From Endocalyx cinctus (lineage: Eukaryota > Ascomycota > Sordariomycetes > Amphisphaeriales > Apiosporaceae): 64,000 nucleotides of DNA. The notes beneath the pieces are model-generated. The model was not told the origin of the DNA and made no database searches. It worked only from the letters and a program-made list of their open reading frames with translations. The translations under genes were made by a program, and so were the position numbers. Shown here in pieces: positions 24,916 to 35,860 of the stretch. Every line of letters starts with the position of its first letter. Position 1 is the first letter of the stretch. The stretch covers positions 3,572,315 through 3,636,314 of the forward strand of contig BCKC01000003.1 of the NCBI GenBank assembly GCA_001600455.1, written 5' to 3'.

Positions 24916-25796
24916 GGTGGATTGCATAGAGACGGGGACAGCAAGAGATGAAAAATAGGAGACAAGATAGACGTGCAGAGCCCCCGTACGCTGATATACA
25001 AGAGAGAAGACCAATGGTCTGTTTCAACTCAAAACGACAGAAAAGAAATAAATATTTGTCGTTATTGTTGTCTCTACTTACTCTTGTATTGACGGGGAAT
25101 ATGCGTTGCTCATAAATAAATAGATGAGGAACTCCGAGACAAGGGGGATGAGAAACCCAATGAATGATATGATATGAAGATCTCGCCTCGTCTATAAGAA
25201 TAATGTCTAACATATTATCGTGAACAGTTATGTGTGGAAATTGTAGGTTTTTCACTACGACTATTTCATGAAAAGACTCCTTCCGGCCATGAAACGCTTG
25301 CATCAGTGTCAAATATAACGACTGTAGGGAAATCAACTAAATACAACGTAATCATTTCCCCCACGAACGTAATAATTACTGATGGTAACTTGAAACCCTC
25401 TTCGGAGGCCATTTAATATTCCCTATTTTCCCCCCTTTCCTATTCATTTCGCCGTTTCGTGGTATCAGTAAACAAATCCCTTTTCCTTTTTTAAAAAAAA
25501 AAAACCTAACGTATTACCCAGATTTCTTCGATAGCTAAAAGGTATTCTCATTTCTCCTTTAATACAATAAATCCGCTCTCACGCATGTTCATCTCTCATT
25601 ATTAGCTTTGAAATGCAGCGCAAATTGAGAGCAATTTTGAGAAAAAGAAGAAAAGGGAGGGGGGAGACGACGCTGTGAGAAATCAGTAATATACGAATGA
25701 CAACAATAGCCACCCAAAGTAAAAAGAAAGAGCGAGAGGAAATAAAACCCATCCCCGCCAAGATGCACCTTACGTAAAAAACGATCTTTCCTCGAA

Positions 25797-28700
25797 TCAT
25801 TTCTCCCGCGTAAGGTCCAACTTATCTAAGTCCTGCTCGATAGCCAGCAAACCGACGGCATATAAAGCCTTCTCGCCTCGGGCGAGGACGATCTTCTTGT
25901 TATTGTTGTTGTTATTATTACTACTGCTGCTGTTGTTGGTATCCCCGCCGTCGCCGCGGTTACTCTCGTCGAATTCTTCCTGGATCCGACGCGACATGAA
26001 CCGCGGGTTGCCCCATACCGAGTCGGCCGTCTCGTCCGCGGACCGCTGGTAAAAGGGGCCCCGACCCGCCGCCGCCGACTTGATCCACGCCGTCTCGCAC
26101 CCGTCGGCGATCCGGCGCGCCGATTGCCAACCCGTCAATCGGGCGATGTCTCGGAGGCGCTGGACGAGCCAGTAGCGCTGGTTATCCTCGCGGAACTGTT
26201 ATAATGGAAATAATGGTGAGTTAATTGTTCTTTTTTTTTTAAAAAAAAAAAAAGGGGGGGGGGGGGGGGAAAGAAAAGTGTATATACCTGTACGCCCGCG
26301 ACGAAAAGCGGGAACGAGCTCTCCATCAGAGCCGAAGCCATAAGCGTGCTAATAACGGTTGGGTTATTAATATTCTCGCCGAGGCCGGCCGCGATACGTC
26401 CGACCTTCATAGCGTGCGGGGCGGTATTTTCGGCGGCGAGGCCGGAGGCGAGCATGGCGATGGGGGGCATCATGGGGTGGGAGCGGTGGAGGACGATGAG
26501 GCCCATGTAGTAGTTCATCCAGATGCCGGCGATCGAGTAGGTCCGGTAGTGGGTAGCCGGGCCGAACGGCGTCGGCGCCACCGGGTACGCGTCCGCCTCG
26601 AGCGGGTCGAACTCGTCGCCGAAGATCGCCGGCAACCTGTCGAACGCCTCCTTGATCCCGTTCCACTCGCGCGACGCCTCGGCCGTCCGCGTCTCGAAAT
26701 CCGCCTCGGGCTCGCCCGCGCCCGCTTCGGGGGATACTTCCCGGCTCGGGCTGAACCCCCGCGGTTTTCGGACCTTGTCCGCCGTAGGCAGCATCCCGGC
26801 GAACATCCCCGGCGGTATCCCTCCCGGAGGCATCCCGCCGGGGGGTCCGCCGGGTGAGCTTCCGGGGCCCCCGGGTCCTTTGGGGCCGAATGGGCCGCCG
26901 CCTTTGTTCTTCTTCATCGCTTCTCGTTTTCGGGTCAAGTCTTTGGACGCGAAATGCGCGAGACGGCCGAGAAGCAAGACGAGATGGTCATATGTGCCAT
27001 AGCTGTTTACTGATTAGTACCGTAACCTCTGCGCAGGAAAGCATGTCCGTCGTGGGACACTTACATGGCGTCGAGCTTTCCTATGGGTGCCCGGGGAGGA
27101 CATTGGGTCCATTTGCTGTAATCCATGCTGTGATGACAAGTTAGTCCTTGCGCCGGCCTAGGTCAGTACGAGGAATCAAAACTCACAACAACCGAGTGCC
27201 GCCTAGAATGCTCTGATAAACGTCCATCTTACAGTACCACCAGTACATATCGCAGAATTGCGCATACCTTTCCACATCTTTCTCGGTGAAATCGGTCCTT
27301 GGTTTAGGGTAAGAGCTATAAGGCTCCGGCACCATTCCATAATCATCATACGACAAGTCTTTCCCTGTTATCGTATGCAGTAGATTGACGTTAATTGCAT
27401 CCCAATCTCGATGCAAGGCACCGGGATTTTCGCCTTCCTCGCCCTCCTCATCCTGCTGCGAGCCGAACATTCTGGTCTGATCGGTCGCTTTCATCTCCAT
27501 CTCCTGCTGCTTCTGCTGCCGCTGTCGTAACCGCACCGCCATCATAGATCTCGTCAGCTCACTGTACGGGATCTCTTTTATGATCCACCGCGCGCCCAAC
27601 AAGTGCATGCTCCATTTGTCGTGGTCGGAGTTCCAGACCTCGTAGAAGGCCAATACCAAAGTTGCCGCCAGATTTGAAACCTGAACGCGTCTCGAAGGAA
27701 GGGCGGCGTTCTTTGCTATCCTCCGCAACGCCAGCCCGTAATGCTTGAGGGATGCCATGGGCGTGACGCCCTGGAGTTTGGCAATCTGCAAGCTGCCGAT
27801 AGCAAGGATGGCGTGAAGCAGAGCGGGGTGGGTAAAAGATAAGACCGGGAAAACATCTAAAGAGAGAGAGAAAGAAAAAAGAAATATTAGAAAGCCGAAG
27901 AAATCAAGGGGATGAATGACTTACATGACCAGATATGCTGTCTGGCTAAAGGAACTCGATCGCCTTGGAAGTTTAGGGAAGAGTCGGATGGATGTCTTTC
28001 ATACAACGACATGCTTGGTCCAGTAACGTTGATGAAATGCTTAAACACTCTCGCAGTGCGCTCGTCATTGAGAGGCGTGCTGGCAGGCGTGGGATCGTAC
28101 GTCTCGAGCACGTTATCAAGCGCATAGGCCGAGAAAGTTCGTGTCTGAGTGCCGAAAACATGAGATTGATAAGTTCTATGAACCATAGCCCCAGCCGTGT
28201 TATTCACAGTGTGTTCCAATACGAGCAAGTCTTGACCATCATCTGACTCTTCCATTGATTCATCGCTGTCTATTCCGTCGTACTCCCAGGTCTGTGCTGC
28301 CCGTTCTTTGGTGTTTACGAGGTGAGACTGTGGCTCAACTTCATCGGCGGCTTTGTCGCATCCAACGAAGGCCCCGCCTGAAGGCTCTTTAACGCTAGGT
28401 GATCCACGGCTGGGACTCTCGTTCGTAGCCACAGGCGAAAACTGGTTAGCATTATTAGGAGGCGGCTCTCGTCTCCACTGGTTTTGGGTAAAGGCGTCCA
28501 CGGTGGTAGGGGGAAAAAATGTATATTTCGATGGGGGAGGTGGAGGCGGCAATTGAGTCTGATCAAAGTTCATAGAGGACATCAAACCCGGCCCAGATTG
28601 CGGGTCATAGATGGGATTATAATGACCCCCCGGCAGCGGATGGTAGCCCATACTTGGCGGTTTAGGAGCGATAATCTGCAGGGAATGGGAAGATTTCTGA

Positions 28701-29168
28701 TGGGTAGCCGATAATTGCTGTTCCCTGATAAGCGCTTGAGGATTCGGCGCCGGATAATGTACCGGTCCATAAGGGGCACCGGCAAATGCGCCTAGCGGAT
28801 CTTTGAAGATCACGCGCTGGTTATACCCTTCGCACTGCCTTTTTGATTTCAGACAGTTGTTACAAGTAGGTCTACCCTCGTCACATTTGATTCTTCGTTT
28901 TCGACAAGCTACGATAACGTTAGTCGCCACCTAAGATAAGACACACCGCCATTGATGTCAAGAATTCGGCCAAATATAATTGGAGGTGAGAAGAGGGGAG
29001 ATGGCAAAATGAGCGGTGATACATACTGAGACAACCCGTTTTGGTTCTCTTTCGTATTGCGGCCTTCTTTGTTTCTCTATTTTGGTCGTCTTTTTCTTCT
29101 GGGGACGAAGAGCGTCCCCGCTGGGGTTTGCTAGGCTCACCCTTGGTAGGGAGTCGTGAAGATTCCAT
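25797..29168 (-). CDS. Zn2Cys6 fungal-type transcription factor
   Basis: Six exons (minus): 29168-29027, 28908-27925, 27856-27187, 27127-27065, 27002-26288 and 26195-25797; 2973 nt, 990 aa, all junctions in frame. The zinc cluster is at about residues 46-76: CLTCRKRRIKC, CNNCLKSKRQC, all six Cys present; intron 1 falls inside it, a common position in this family. A linker rich in Pro, Ser and Gln follows. From about residue 330 the regulatory half resembles the Fungal_trans_2-type domain: VLSFTHPALLHAILAIGSLQ, the SDHDKWSMHLLGARWIIKEI motif, and YGTYDHLVLLLGRLAHFA. A Gly/Pro-rich block (GGPFGPKGPGGPGSSPGG) and an Asn/Ser run near the C-terminus are low complexity. Target genes cannot be read from sequence. 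Intron 5 holds an extreme homopolymer block (26231-26269). Confidence 0.9.
26231..26269. repeat. T10-A13-G16 homopolymer block inside an intron
   Basis: Three pure runs follow one another without interruption: ten T, thirteen A, sixteen G. They lie within intron 5 (26196-26287) of the transcription factor gene, so the sense strand reads C16-T13-A10. The exact run lengths may be sequencing-limited. Confidence 0.85.
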
Positions 29169-31656
29169 CTTCGCAAGTGGCAGTGGTTAATGTACCGTAG
29201 TGCTATGCGTGAGAGTATATTAAATATGCCCTATTAAAATCTGCGAGAACGTGAGAGACACTTAAAGGCGGCCTTTCGAGGAGTTACTGTACTTCGGTGA
29301 GGGCAAGGCTGCGGATGCACTCGAAACGGCTGCGATATGCGTAACCGATGAACAGTAGTAAAAAAAAAAAAAAACCTAAGGCGCAAGTAACGTAGAAACA
29401 AGGCCAGAGTTCTTAGCCAAGTCTGTCAAAGTAGGCGTCACGGTACCGTAGCCAAGGGTCTCAGGTCATCCCAGATGTCAACCGTGTTTCCACAGACCCT
29501 TTTATATGGTAAGAAAAAGCCGAGAGGACAAAGGGTATATAAGGCAGTCATATGGGAAGCAGCATTGAAGAGTCCTAAGCAAACATCACCAATTAGCAAC
29601 GATGACAGGCTGGGTTTAGTTTGGGAAAAAAAAAAAAAAAAAGCTTGAAACAGCTTGGTACTACCCTATAGGATCGGTATGCTTATTGTAAGTATATATA
29701 GAATAGGAAGAGGAAATAAGACCGGGTAGTTCAAGGTTTGCAGAAAGGTACAGTAGGCTGACTATAGGAAATGAAGAGAAGAATAAAATACAAGAAGTAG
29801 GAATGATAACCTGGAACGTTACTAGTAAAGTATTTTAGGCGCCCGGGAACGCCTTTATTTTTTTTTTGATTTTGTTTTATTTTTTTCTTCTAATCACAAA
29901 GGCAAAGAACGGTTCAACGTTCATCGAACTTCTAGACGTTAGACACGAGTGGGGTTTTCTACTTGTGCTAAATGATTTCCAATAATACCTACGTATTAAG
30001 CAATGTCAAGTCAGGAATAACGGTGTAGACAATACTTAGGTACGTACTTAGAATCTGATTGTCTTATTGATGGATTTCTCATGTACGTACAGTACGGGTA
30101 CTGCCTAGACGGCTAGAATCTAATAGTTCTCTAGCGTAGTAGATGTATCCATGGATATATATAGTATATATGTACTATGTATATGCAATCCTCAGCTTCA
30201 GATAGGGTTGTATTATTAGGTAGTATATGGTATAGATCTACATATACAGAGTGACGGTTGATATATACTATATACTTGTAGAGTCTAGAAACTCTTAAAA
30301 AGGGACAGAAACAAGATAATACTTAGATAGTCTGATAGTATACTTACTTTAGCACATACATACTTACTTACAGATAGGTTTACTTACCTTAGTATAGGTT
30401 CTGAGACTCTTTTTCCTTTTAATTCGACTCCTTTTACCCCTGTTGATAATTCTTAGTTACCGAGCTTAGTTCCTTGGTAATTATTGAGATACGGTACTGT
30501 GTAATATACACGTTGGCTGGCTAGGTTAGTATAGCGTACCGGCTGCATGTACATATACACTTCTTTCAGAATATATCAGTAGGAACACGGCGCCATATAG
30601 ATAGGATCAACCAGAATTCAGGACACCTTCCGAATAGGCGGATCTTACTTGGATATCCCCCATGGAACGAATTTCCTCAGCATGAAACTAGGAAGAGGCA
30701 GCCAATGAATATAAAAGAACTAGTGCTCTGTCCAATTTCCTACATAGCTATCCGTTCTTTTAATTTCGATCTATGTCAATCAGAGTGAGGACAAGCTTAT
30801 AAAGTCGTATGTCCCAATATGCTGTGACACACCAAAATCGAAGAGAGCGAAAAGAAAAAAAAGAAAAGAAAAGAAATAACCTGACTTCCTTCACCATGCA
30901 ACACTACCTGATGATGTGCAGCCGGGATTCACCATTGTACGTGGCCGTACCAATCAACCCATACGAACCCTGTTTGTCATAGTTCTATCTGCATCGACGA
31001 CAGCTCGTCCTACACAAGCACCCTATTCGGTTGGTTGATGGGTGGATTTGTATTTCCAGACATACGGCCCTGAAAAATAAGTTCGGTGCTTCTTCCCATG
31101 AAGGTGGTACGGTAATTTTTTTTTTTTTAAGGAGGGCCCCGAGATGATGATGATGGTATATTTGGACCAAGCAAATCCTTTTTTTAGGAAGATATAAATA
31201 TGTCGTATACAGCAGATCTAATGAGAGGGAACATTTCATACGTCCTGTATCCCTACCCTCCGAATATTTCCATCTACTTCGGCAGGCAATATTAAAGTTA
31301 TGGGAGTACAAAGATAAGAGTCATGGCCAATGCTTCTTGTCGTCATAATCATTCCATTTCTACCGCTTCTCTCCCATGATCATCTTAACACACACGCACA
31401 TACACACACATCCATATACACACGTGCACACGTTTTTTTTTTCTCTCTCTCTCTCTCTCTCTTCCCCTCTCGCGGCTACTAGAGATAGATATCCCTATAC
31501 TAACCGGGGATATATAATATGACAAACATCAAGAACGCTTACAAGGTCTGACCCAGGTGCGTGTCTCGGCAAGGAAGAGGCTAGGATAATATTCTAGAGG
31601 CCTTGTTCCCGAAGTGGCGAGCCATATGCTAGTCATAAATCCATAACCAGCGACTT

Positions 31657-31712
<56 letters not shown>
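31657..31712. repeat. (TC)n-(TA)n compound microsatellite
   Basis: About 17 TC units with one interruption pass directly into about 10 TA units. Polymorphism-prone, no coding. Confidence 0.9.
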
Positions 31713-31713
<1 letters not shown>

Positions 31714-31806
31714 TTATTTATTTAGATATTCACACTCCTAGACTAAGCTATATAAGGGAGATCTGGTCCTTCATCTAAATACAACTTCGTTGACCAAACC
31801 TTGCAA

Positions 31807-31837
31807 ACGCCGCTTATACGTGACGTGTAAGCGGCGT
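31807..31837. other. Perfect 10-bp inverted repeat (hairpin)
   Basis: ACGCCGCTTA at 31807-31816 is exactly complementary to TAAGCGGCGT at 31828-31837, with an 11-nt loop containing ACGTGACGT. It is a GC-rich island in AT-rich spacer, far from any recognised gene end (1.5 kb from RRP8, 2.6 kb from the transcription factor start). It could be a dimeric protein-binding site, a structured RNA, or the trace of a mobile element end. Confidence 0.6.
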
Positions 31838-33266
31838 AAGCTGGACTAAACATCAACGCGTCTTGACTATATATATATATGTATATATATATAAAGGTAT
31901 AGATTAAAATCGTGCCGAAACACCCCCAAGCTCATCCACACACACACACTCACATGCTTTAAGATAAAGAAGCTATGATGTCGAGATGGGGTGATATTTC
32001 TTTTTATTTTATTTCTTTAACTATTTACGGCCTTTGCTGGATCCTACGGATAAAGAGGGACGGGTACAGACATGGCAGAGTTTTCCGGGAGAAGCATAGA
32101 TCGAAGTTAAAGGAAGTCCGGCCGTGAAGCGGGATGGCTGGACGTGACACTGCGGCGACAGCTGCGATGCAAGGTAAGACGAAGATACTGCCACTCTCCA
32201 TCTCCCCGTAAAAAAGTCCAAGGATCCTTTCACTTGGCTTTTTTTTTTTTTTTTTCATCCTCTCTCTCTTTCTCTTTTCTCTTTTTTCTTCTCTCTTTCT
32301 ATCCCCCCGTTTTGTTCTTATTTGTTGCTTTTCGTTATCTCACCGTTTCTCCCGGAATCCCTTTCCACCGTTGGGTCGGATAGGGATATGGTACCTTTTG
32401 CATTCTGAGTGCCGGATAAGCAATCATATCAAATGTCTTACAAAAAGACGGGTATCAAATCGTGATATTCCACCTTATTCAAGCAAAAGCCATTTCGTCG
32501 ACGTGGGTTTATTGTCAAACCCGTACGTTCGGACCAAAACAACCATCGTCGGTAGGAGTCACTGGTATTTACTTCCATGTAGGAATGAGGCGACGGAAGT
32601 AATACCGCTTTAGTTACATATATATAAAGAACAGTTCGCTGTAGATCTATCGAGAACCTCAAGGCGTGCCCAGGCGTGATCTACCTGTAAGAACTTATCT
32701 GGCAGGGATTTCCTTATTCTGGAGAAGTGACAGATATCCTTAAACATCGCTACGTGCAAAGTATATTTTCAGTGCTCGGTGAATGTCTACATACAAAGAC
32801 TTAGGTACCTATAGGTAGATACCTAGGTACTTACCTCGTATGTACCGTTAGAATCTACTGTACAGGTACCAACCAGCCTAGCCAGCGTACTAATAATTAA
32901 GAATTTAGTGCACATATAGCTTATCCTCACAGCCCTAGCTTCCTCTATAAAATGTATATTAAATACGCTATTTCTTAGTGGGCTGGTGGGGTAAAAAAAA
33001 CCACCAGGAGAAAAAGAATTAAGTGGGGTATCATGTACGACCTAGTTCAAATTTAATTTTTTTTTTTTTTTTTTTTTAGTAAAGAAAAAAAAAAAAAATT
33101 CAACATTACCAAAGGAAAAACAACATCAATTTTAACTTATAATGATGTTGTGAAACCTCTTCATATTAACAATTAAACCTACACCAGATACTCATTCTAA
33201 TTCGCTGAATATTGAATTACGTGTTTGAGCTTTTTTTCTCTCCTACGGAACTGAACAGTATTTGTC

Positions 33267-35084
33267 ATGTTCGCCGTACCAGGCTGGTCTGTCTCTGCGG
33301 ACAGTCTCAAATCAGAGACTGCGTCGAAGAACAACCACAATAACGGTCCAGTCGCAGGTACCGCCCCGGGCCCAGACGGCTCGACTAATAATAATAACAA
33401 TAATAATGATTCCAAGTCCTCTTCCAACAAGAAGCGCAAGAGGCCCTCCTCTTCCGGCTTGAACGTGACGACCTCCAACGTCGCCGACCTGTGGGAGAAG
33501 GTCATAGAGGGCCGGGCCGAGAAGGAGGCGAATAGCTCCGCCCCCGGAACTCAATCCCAAAAGGAAAACGGCGACGATGAAGAAGGGGGCGGTAGGAAAC
33601 GGCCTAAGATGACCCTCAAGGAGAAGAAGAAGCTGAAGAAGGCAGCTGCCGCCGCCGCCGCCGCTGCTGCCGATCCTGAACCGGTGCAACCCAAGAAGGA
33701 GGAGAGTTCCGCCGCCGCGCCTAACCAGGAGCCGAAGAAGAACAAGAAGAGGAAGAAGGGCTGGAACCAGAAGGAAGGGGAAGCGAACCGCGAAGACGGC
33801 GGTACCGCCGAGCAGCAGGAGAAGACGTTATCCGCATCCTCGCAGAAAGCTCGCGTACCGGCTGCTGCTGCTGCTGCGGCGCCGAAGCTGACCCCGATGC
33901 AGGCGGCCATGAGGGAGAAGCTGGTCTCGGCCCGGTTCCGCCACCTGAACGAGGCCCTGTACACGAAACCGTCGGCCGAGGCCTTCTCCCTGTTCGAGGA
34001 GTCGCCCGAGATGTTCAAGGAGTACCACGAAGGGTTCCGGCGGCAGGTGGACGTGTGGCCGGAAAACCCGGTGGACGGGTATATCGAGGAGATCCGCAGA
34101 CGGGCGCGCGTACGCGGCGGAAGTCAGCATCAGCAGCACGGTGGTAAGCACGGCGGCAAACCTAAATCAAAACCGTCGTCGGAAGGAGGCGACAAGGAAT
34201 CCTCGATCGCGCCTCTCCCGCGCACGGGCGGCTTCTGCACCGTCGCGGACCTCGGGTGCGGCGACGCCAAGCTCGCCGCCACCCTGACGCCCGAGGCCGC
34301 GAAGCTGCGCCTCAAGCTCCTGAGCTACGACCTGCAGAGCGGGGACGAGAACCCGCTCGCGACGCGCGCCGACATCGCGAACCTGCCCCTCGCCGACGGC
34401 GCCGTCGACGTCGCCGTCTTCTGCCTCGCCCTCATGGGGACCAACTGGCCCGACTTCGTCGAAGAAGCGTATCGCATCTTGAGATGGAAAGGCGAGCTCT
34501 GGGTCGCCGAGATCAAGAGCCGGTTTCAGCCTTCCGCCTCGTCTCGTCAACAAAAGAATAAGAACCAACCGGTTCTCCACAGCGTGGGCAACAGGCGGAA
34601 ATCGGCCGGGTCAGGCGATAACAAGAAGAAGAAGGAGAAGGAAGACGAGGAAACGAGGAAATCGGACGCCGCTGACTTGGCCGCCGAGGTCGACGGCGAT
34701 GACGAGGTTCGTAGGAGGGCGCAGGAGACGGACGTTTCGGCTTTTGTCGAGGCTTTGCGGAGGCGCGGGTTCTTACTATCGTCTACCTCTTCTTCGCGCT
34801 CGGCGAATAATAACGACGATGATGACAACGACGACGTCCTCGCTTCCACCGGGATTGATATGCGGAATAAGATGTTTGTCAAGATGCGATTCATCAAGGC
34901 GGCTTCGCCGTCGGTAGGCAAATGCGTCGTCCCCGCCGGAGGTCCTTCTGCTTCGGGCAGGTTTTCGAATAACCATAATAATAACAAGAACAAACCTTTG
35001 AAGTTTGTCGAAGGAGGGGACCGGCAAGGGGAGGATATGGACGAGGCCGCTATTCTGAAACCTTGCGTTTATAAAATACGGTAG
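33267..35084 (+). CDS. RRP8: 25S rRNA adenine-N1 methyltransferase RRP8
   Basis: Single exon, 605 aa, starting MFAVPGWSVSADSL, the usual start of fungal RRP8. In yeast this nucleolar enzyme makes m1A645 in 25S rRNA. The first ~200 residues are a Lys/Asn/Ala-rich nucleolar-type tail with DLWEKVIEG. The core follows: LTPMQAAMREKLVSARFRHL, NEALYTKPSAEA, FKEYHEGFRRQVDVWP (about 240-265). The SAM-binding site is VADLGCGDAKLA (about residue 326); then LLSYDLQS, ADIANLPLADGAVDVAVFCL, ALMGTNWPDFVEEAYRILR and GELWVAEIKSRF. A charged Lys/Glu-rich insert (about 430-480) and an Asn/Asp run interrupt the C-terminal half before MFVKMRFIKA. These inserts use simple AAT/AAC, GAC and AAG codons. Convergent with DDI1, 776 bp between stop codons. 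Confidence 0.95.
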   Translation: MFAVPGWSVSADSLKSETASKNNHNNGPVAGTAPGPDGSTNNNNNNNDSKSSSNKKRKRPSSSGLNVTTSNVADLWEKVIEGRAEKEANSSAPGTQSQKENGDDEEGGGRKRPKMTLKEKKKLKKAAAAAAAAAADPEPVQPKKEESSAAAPNQEPKKNKKRKKGWNQKEGEANREDGGTAEQQEKTLSASSQKARVPAAAAAAAPKLTPMQAAMREKLVSARFRHLNEALYTKPSAEAFSLFEESPEMFKEYHEGFRRQVDVWPENPVDGYIEEIRRRARVRGGSQHQQHGGKHGGKPKSKPSSEGGDKESSIAPLPRTGGFCTVADLGCGDAKLAATLTPEAAKLRLKLLSYDLQSGDENPLATRADIANLPLADGAVDVAVFCLALMGTNWPDFVEEAYRILRWKGELWVAEIKSRFQPSASSRQQKNKNQPVLHSVGNRRKSAGSGDNKKKKEKEDEETRKSDAADLAAEVDGDDEVRRRAQETDVSAFVEALRRRGFLLSSTSSSRSANNNDDDDNDDVLASTGIDMRNKMFVKMRFIKAASPSVGKCVVPAGGPSASGRFSNNHNNNKNKPLKFVEGGDRQGEDMDEAAILKPCVYKIR

Positions 35085-35860
35085 AAAATGATGGAAAAAA
35101 AGTTAATCATCAAGGAGTAATAAAAGAAAAGAAAAAAAAAAAGAGTGGCTGGCGGAGTAGTAAAGGGACTCGAAGAGAGAACGAAGAGGAAGAAAAAAAA
35201 AGGGAAAGGGAAGGATCGCATGTCTTAGGTAATCTAAATATATAAATATTCATCAAGTTTCGTCTATGTCTTGATTTTTATATGAGGTCACGTATATATG
35301 TGTATATACATACATTTCAACCAAGTCTTCGCGGCGCCGTATGATGTGAAAATGCTCATGCACTAACCAGCCACTAAACCCTTCCTCTCCCCCTTTTTTT
35401 TTTCTATGCCCAACCCTTACCATGAAAGTCCCAAAATTTCGGTTGACAATGGACTCCAAAATGCGTAGATTAAGTTAACTGGAATTAACTTTTTCTAATT
35501 CTAGCTAGATCTTTCTTGAGTTTTAGATAGTACTTTGGAAGTAGTAGTATGTTTAATATCATCTACCAACCCTCATCTTCTCTTTTCCCCGTCCGCGTAT
35601 ACACAGTAGATAGGTAGTAGCCTAAGTAGGATAAGGTAGGGAAGAGGTACACTCTCGGGTGAAAGCAAGATACAACGCACGTTTATTGTTTATCCAACGA
35701 GCCCCTTCCTCCTCCGGTATATCCGTCCCGTTTGTCCGTCCAATACCAGCCAACCATGCTATGTGTAAGATAAATCATGCCCATGCCGTTGTCCTTTTTT
35801 TTTTGTCTTTTTGTTTCTCGTCTTAATTGTCTAATCCACGGCCGCCGCTACGTAGCGAAC

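Larger units (their letters stand above)
29169..33266. other. Intergenic, 4.1 kb
   Basis: No coding gene recognised. It separates the divergent transcription factor (-) and RRP8 (+). Contents: many short TAC/CTA-rich palindromic stretches (29990-30560), TC and TA microsatellites (31441-31460, 31657-31712), a strong hairpin (31807-31837), one TACCTAGGTA palindrome (32820-32829), and facing T and A runs at 33057-33098. Confidence 0.6.

Noticed and set aside
26367..27144. Several Pro/Arg/Gly-rich open frames on both strands
   Set aside because: Shadows of the GC-rich fifth exon of the transcription factor.
33057..33098. T run facing A run upstream of RRP8 as a transposon terminal or foldback
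   Set aside because: Simple homopolymers only, with no element body or target duplication.
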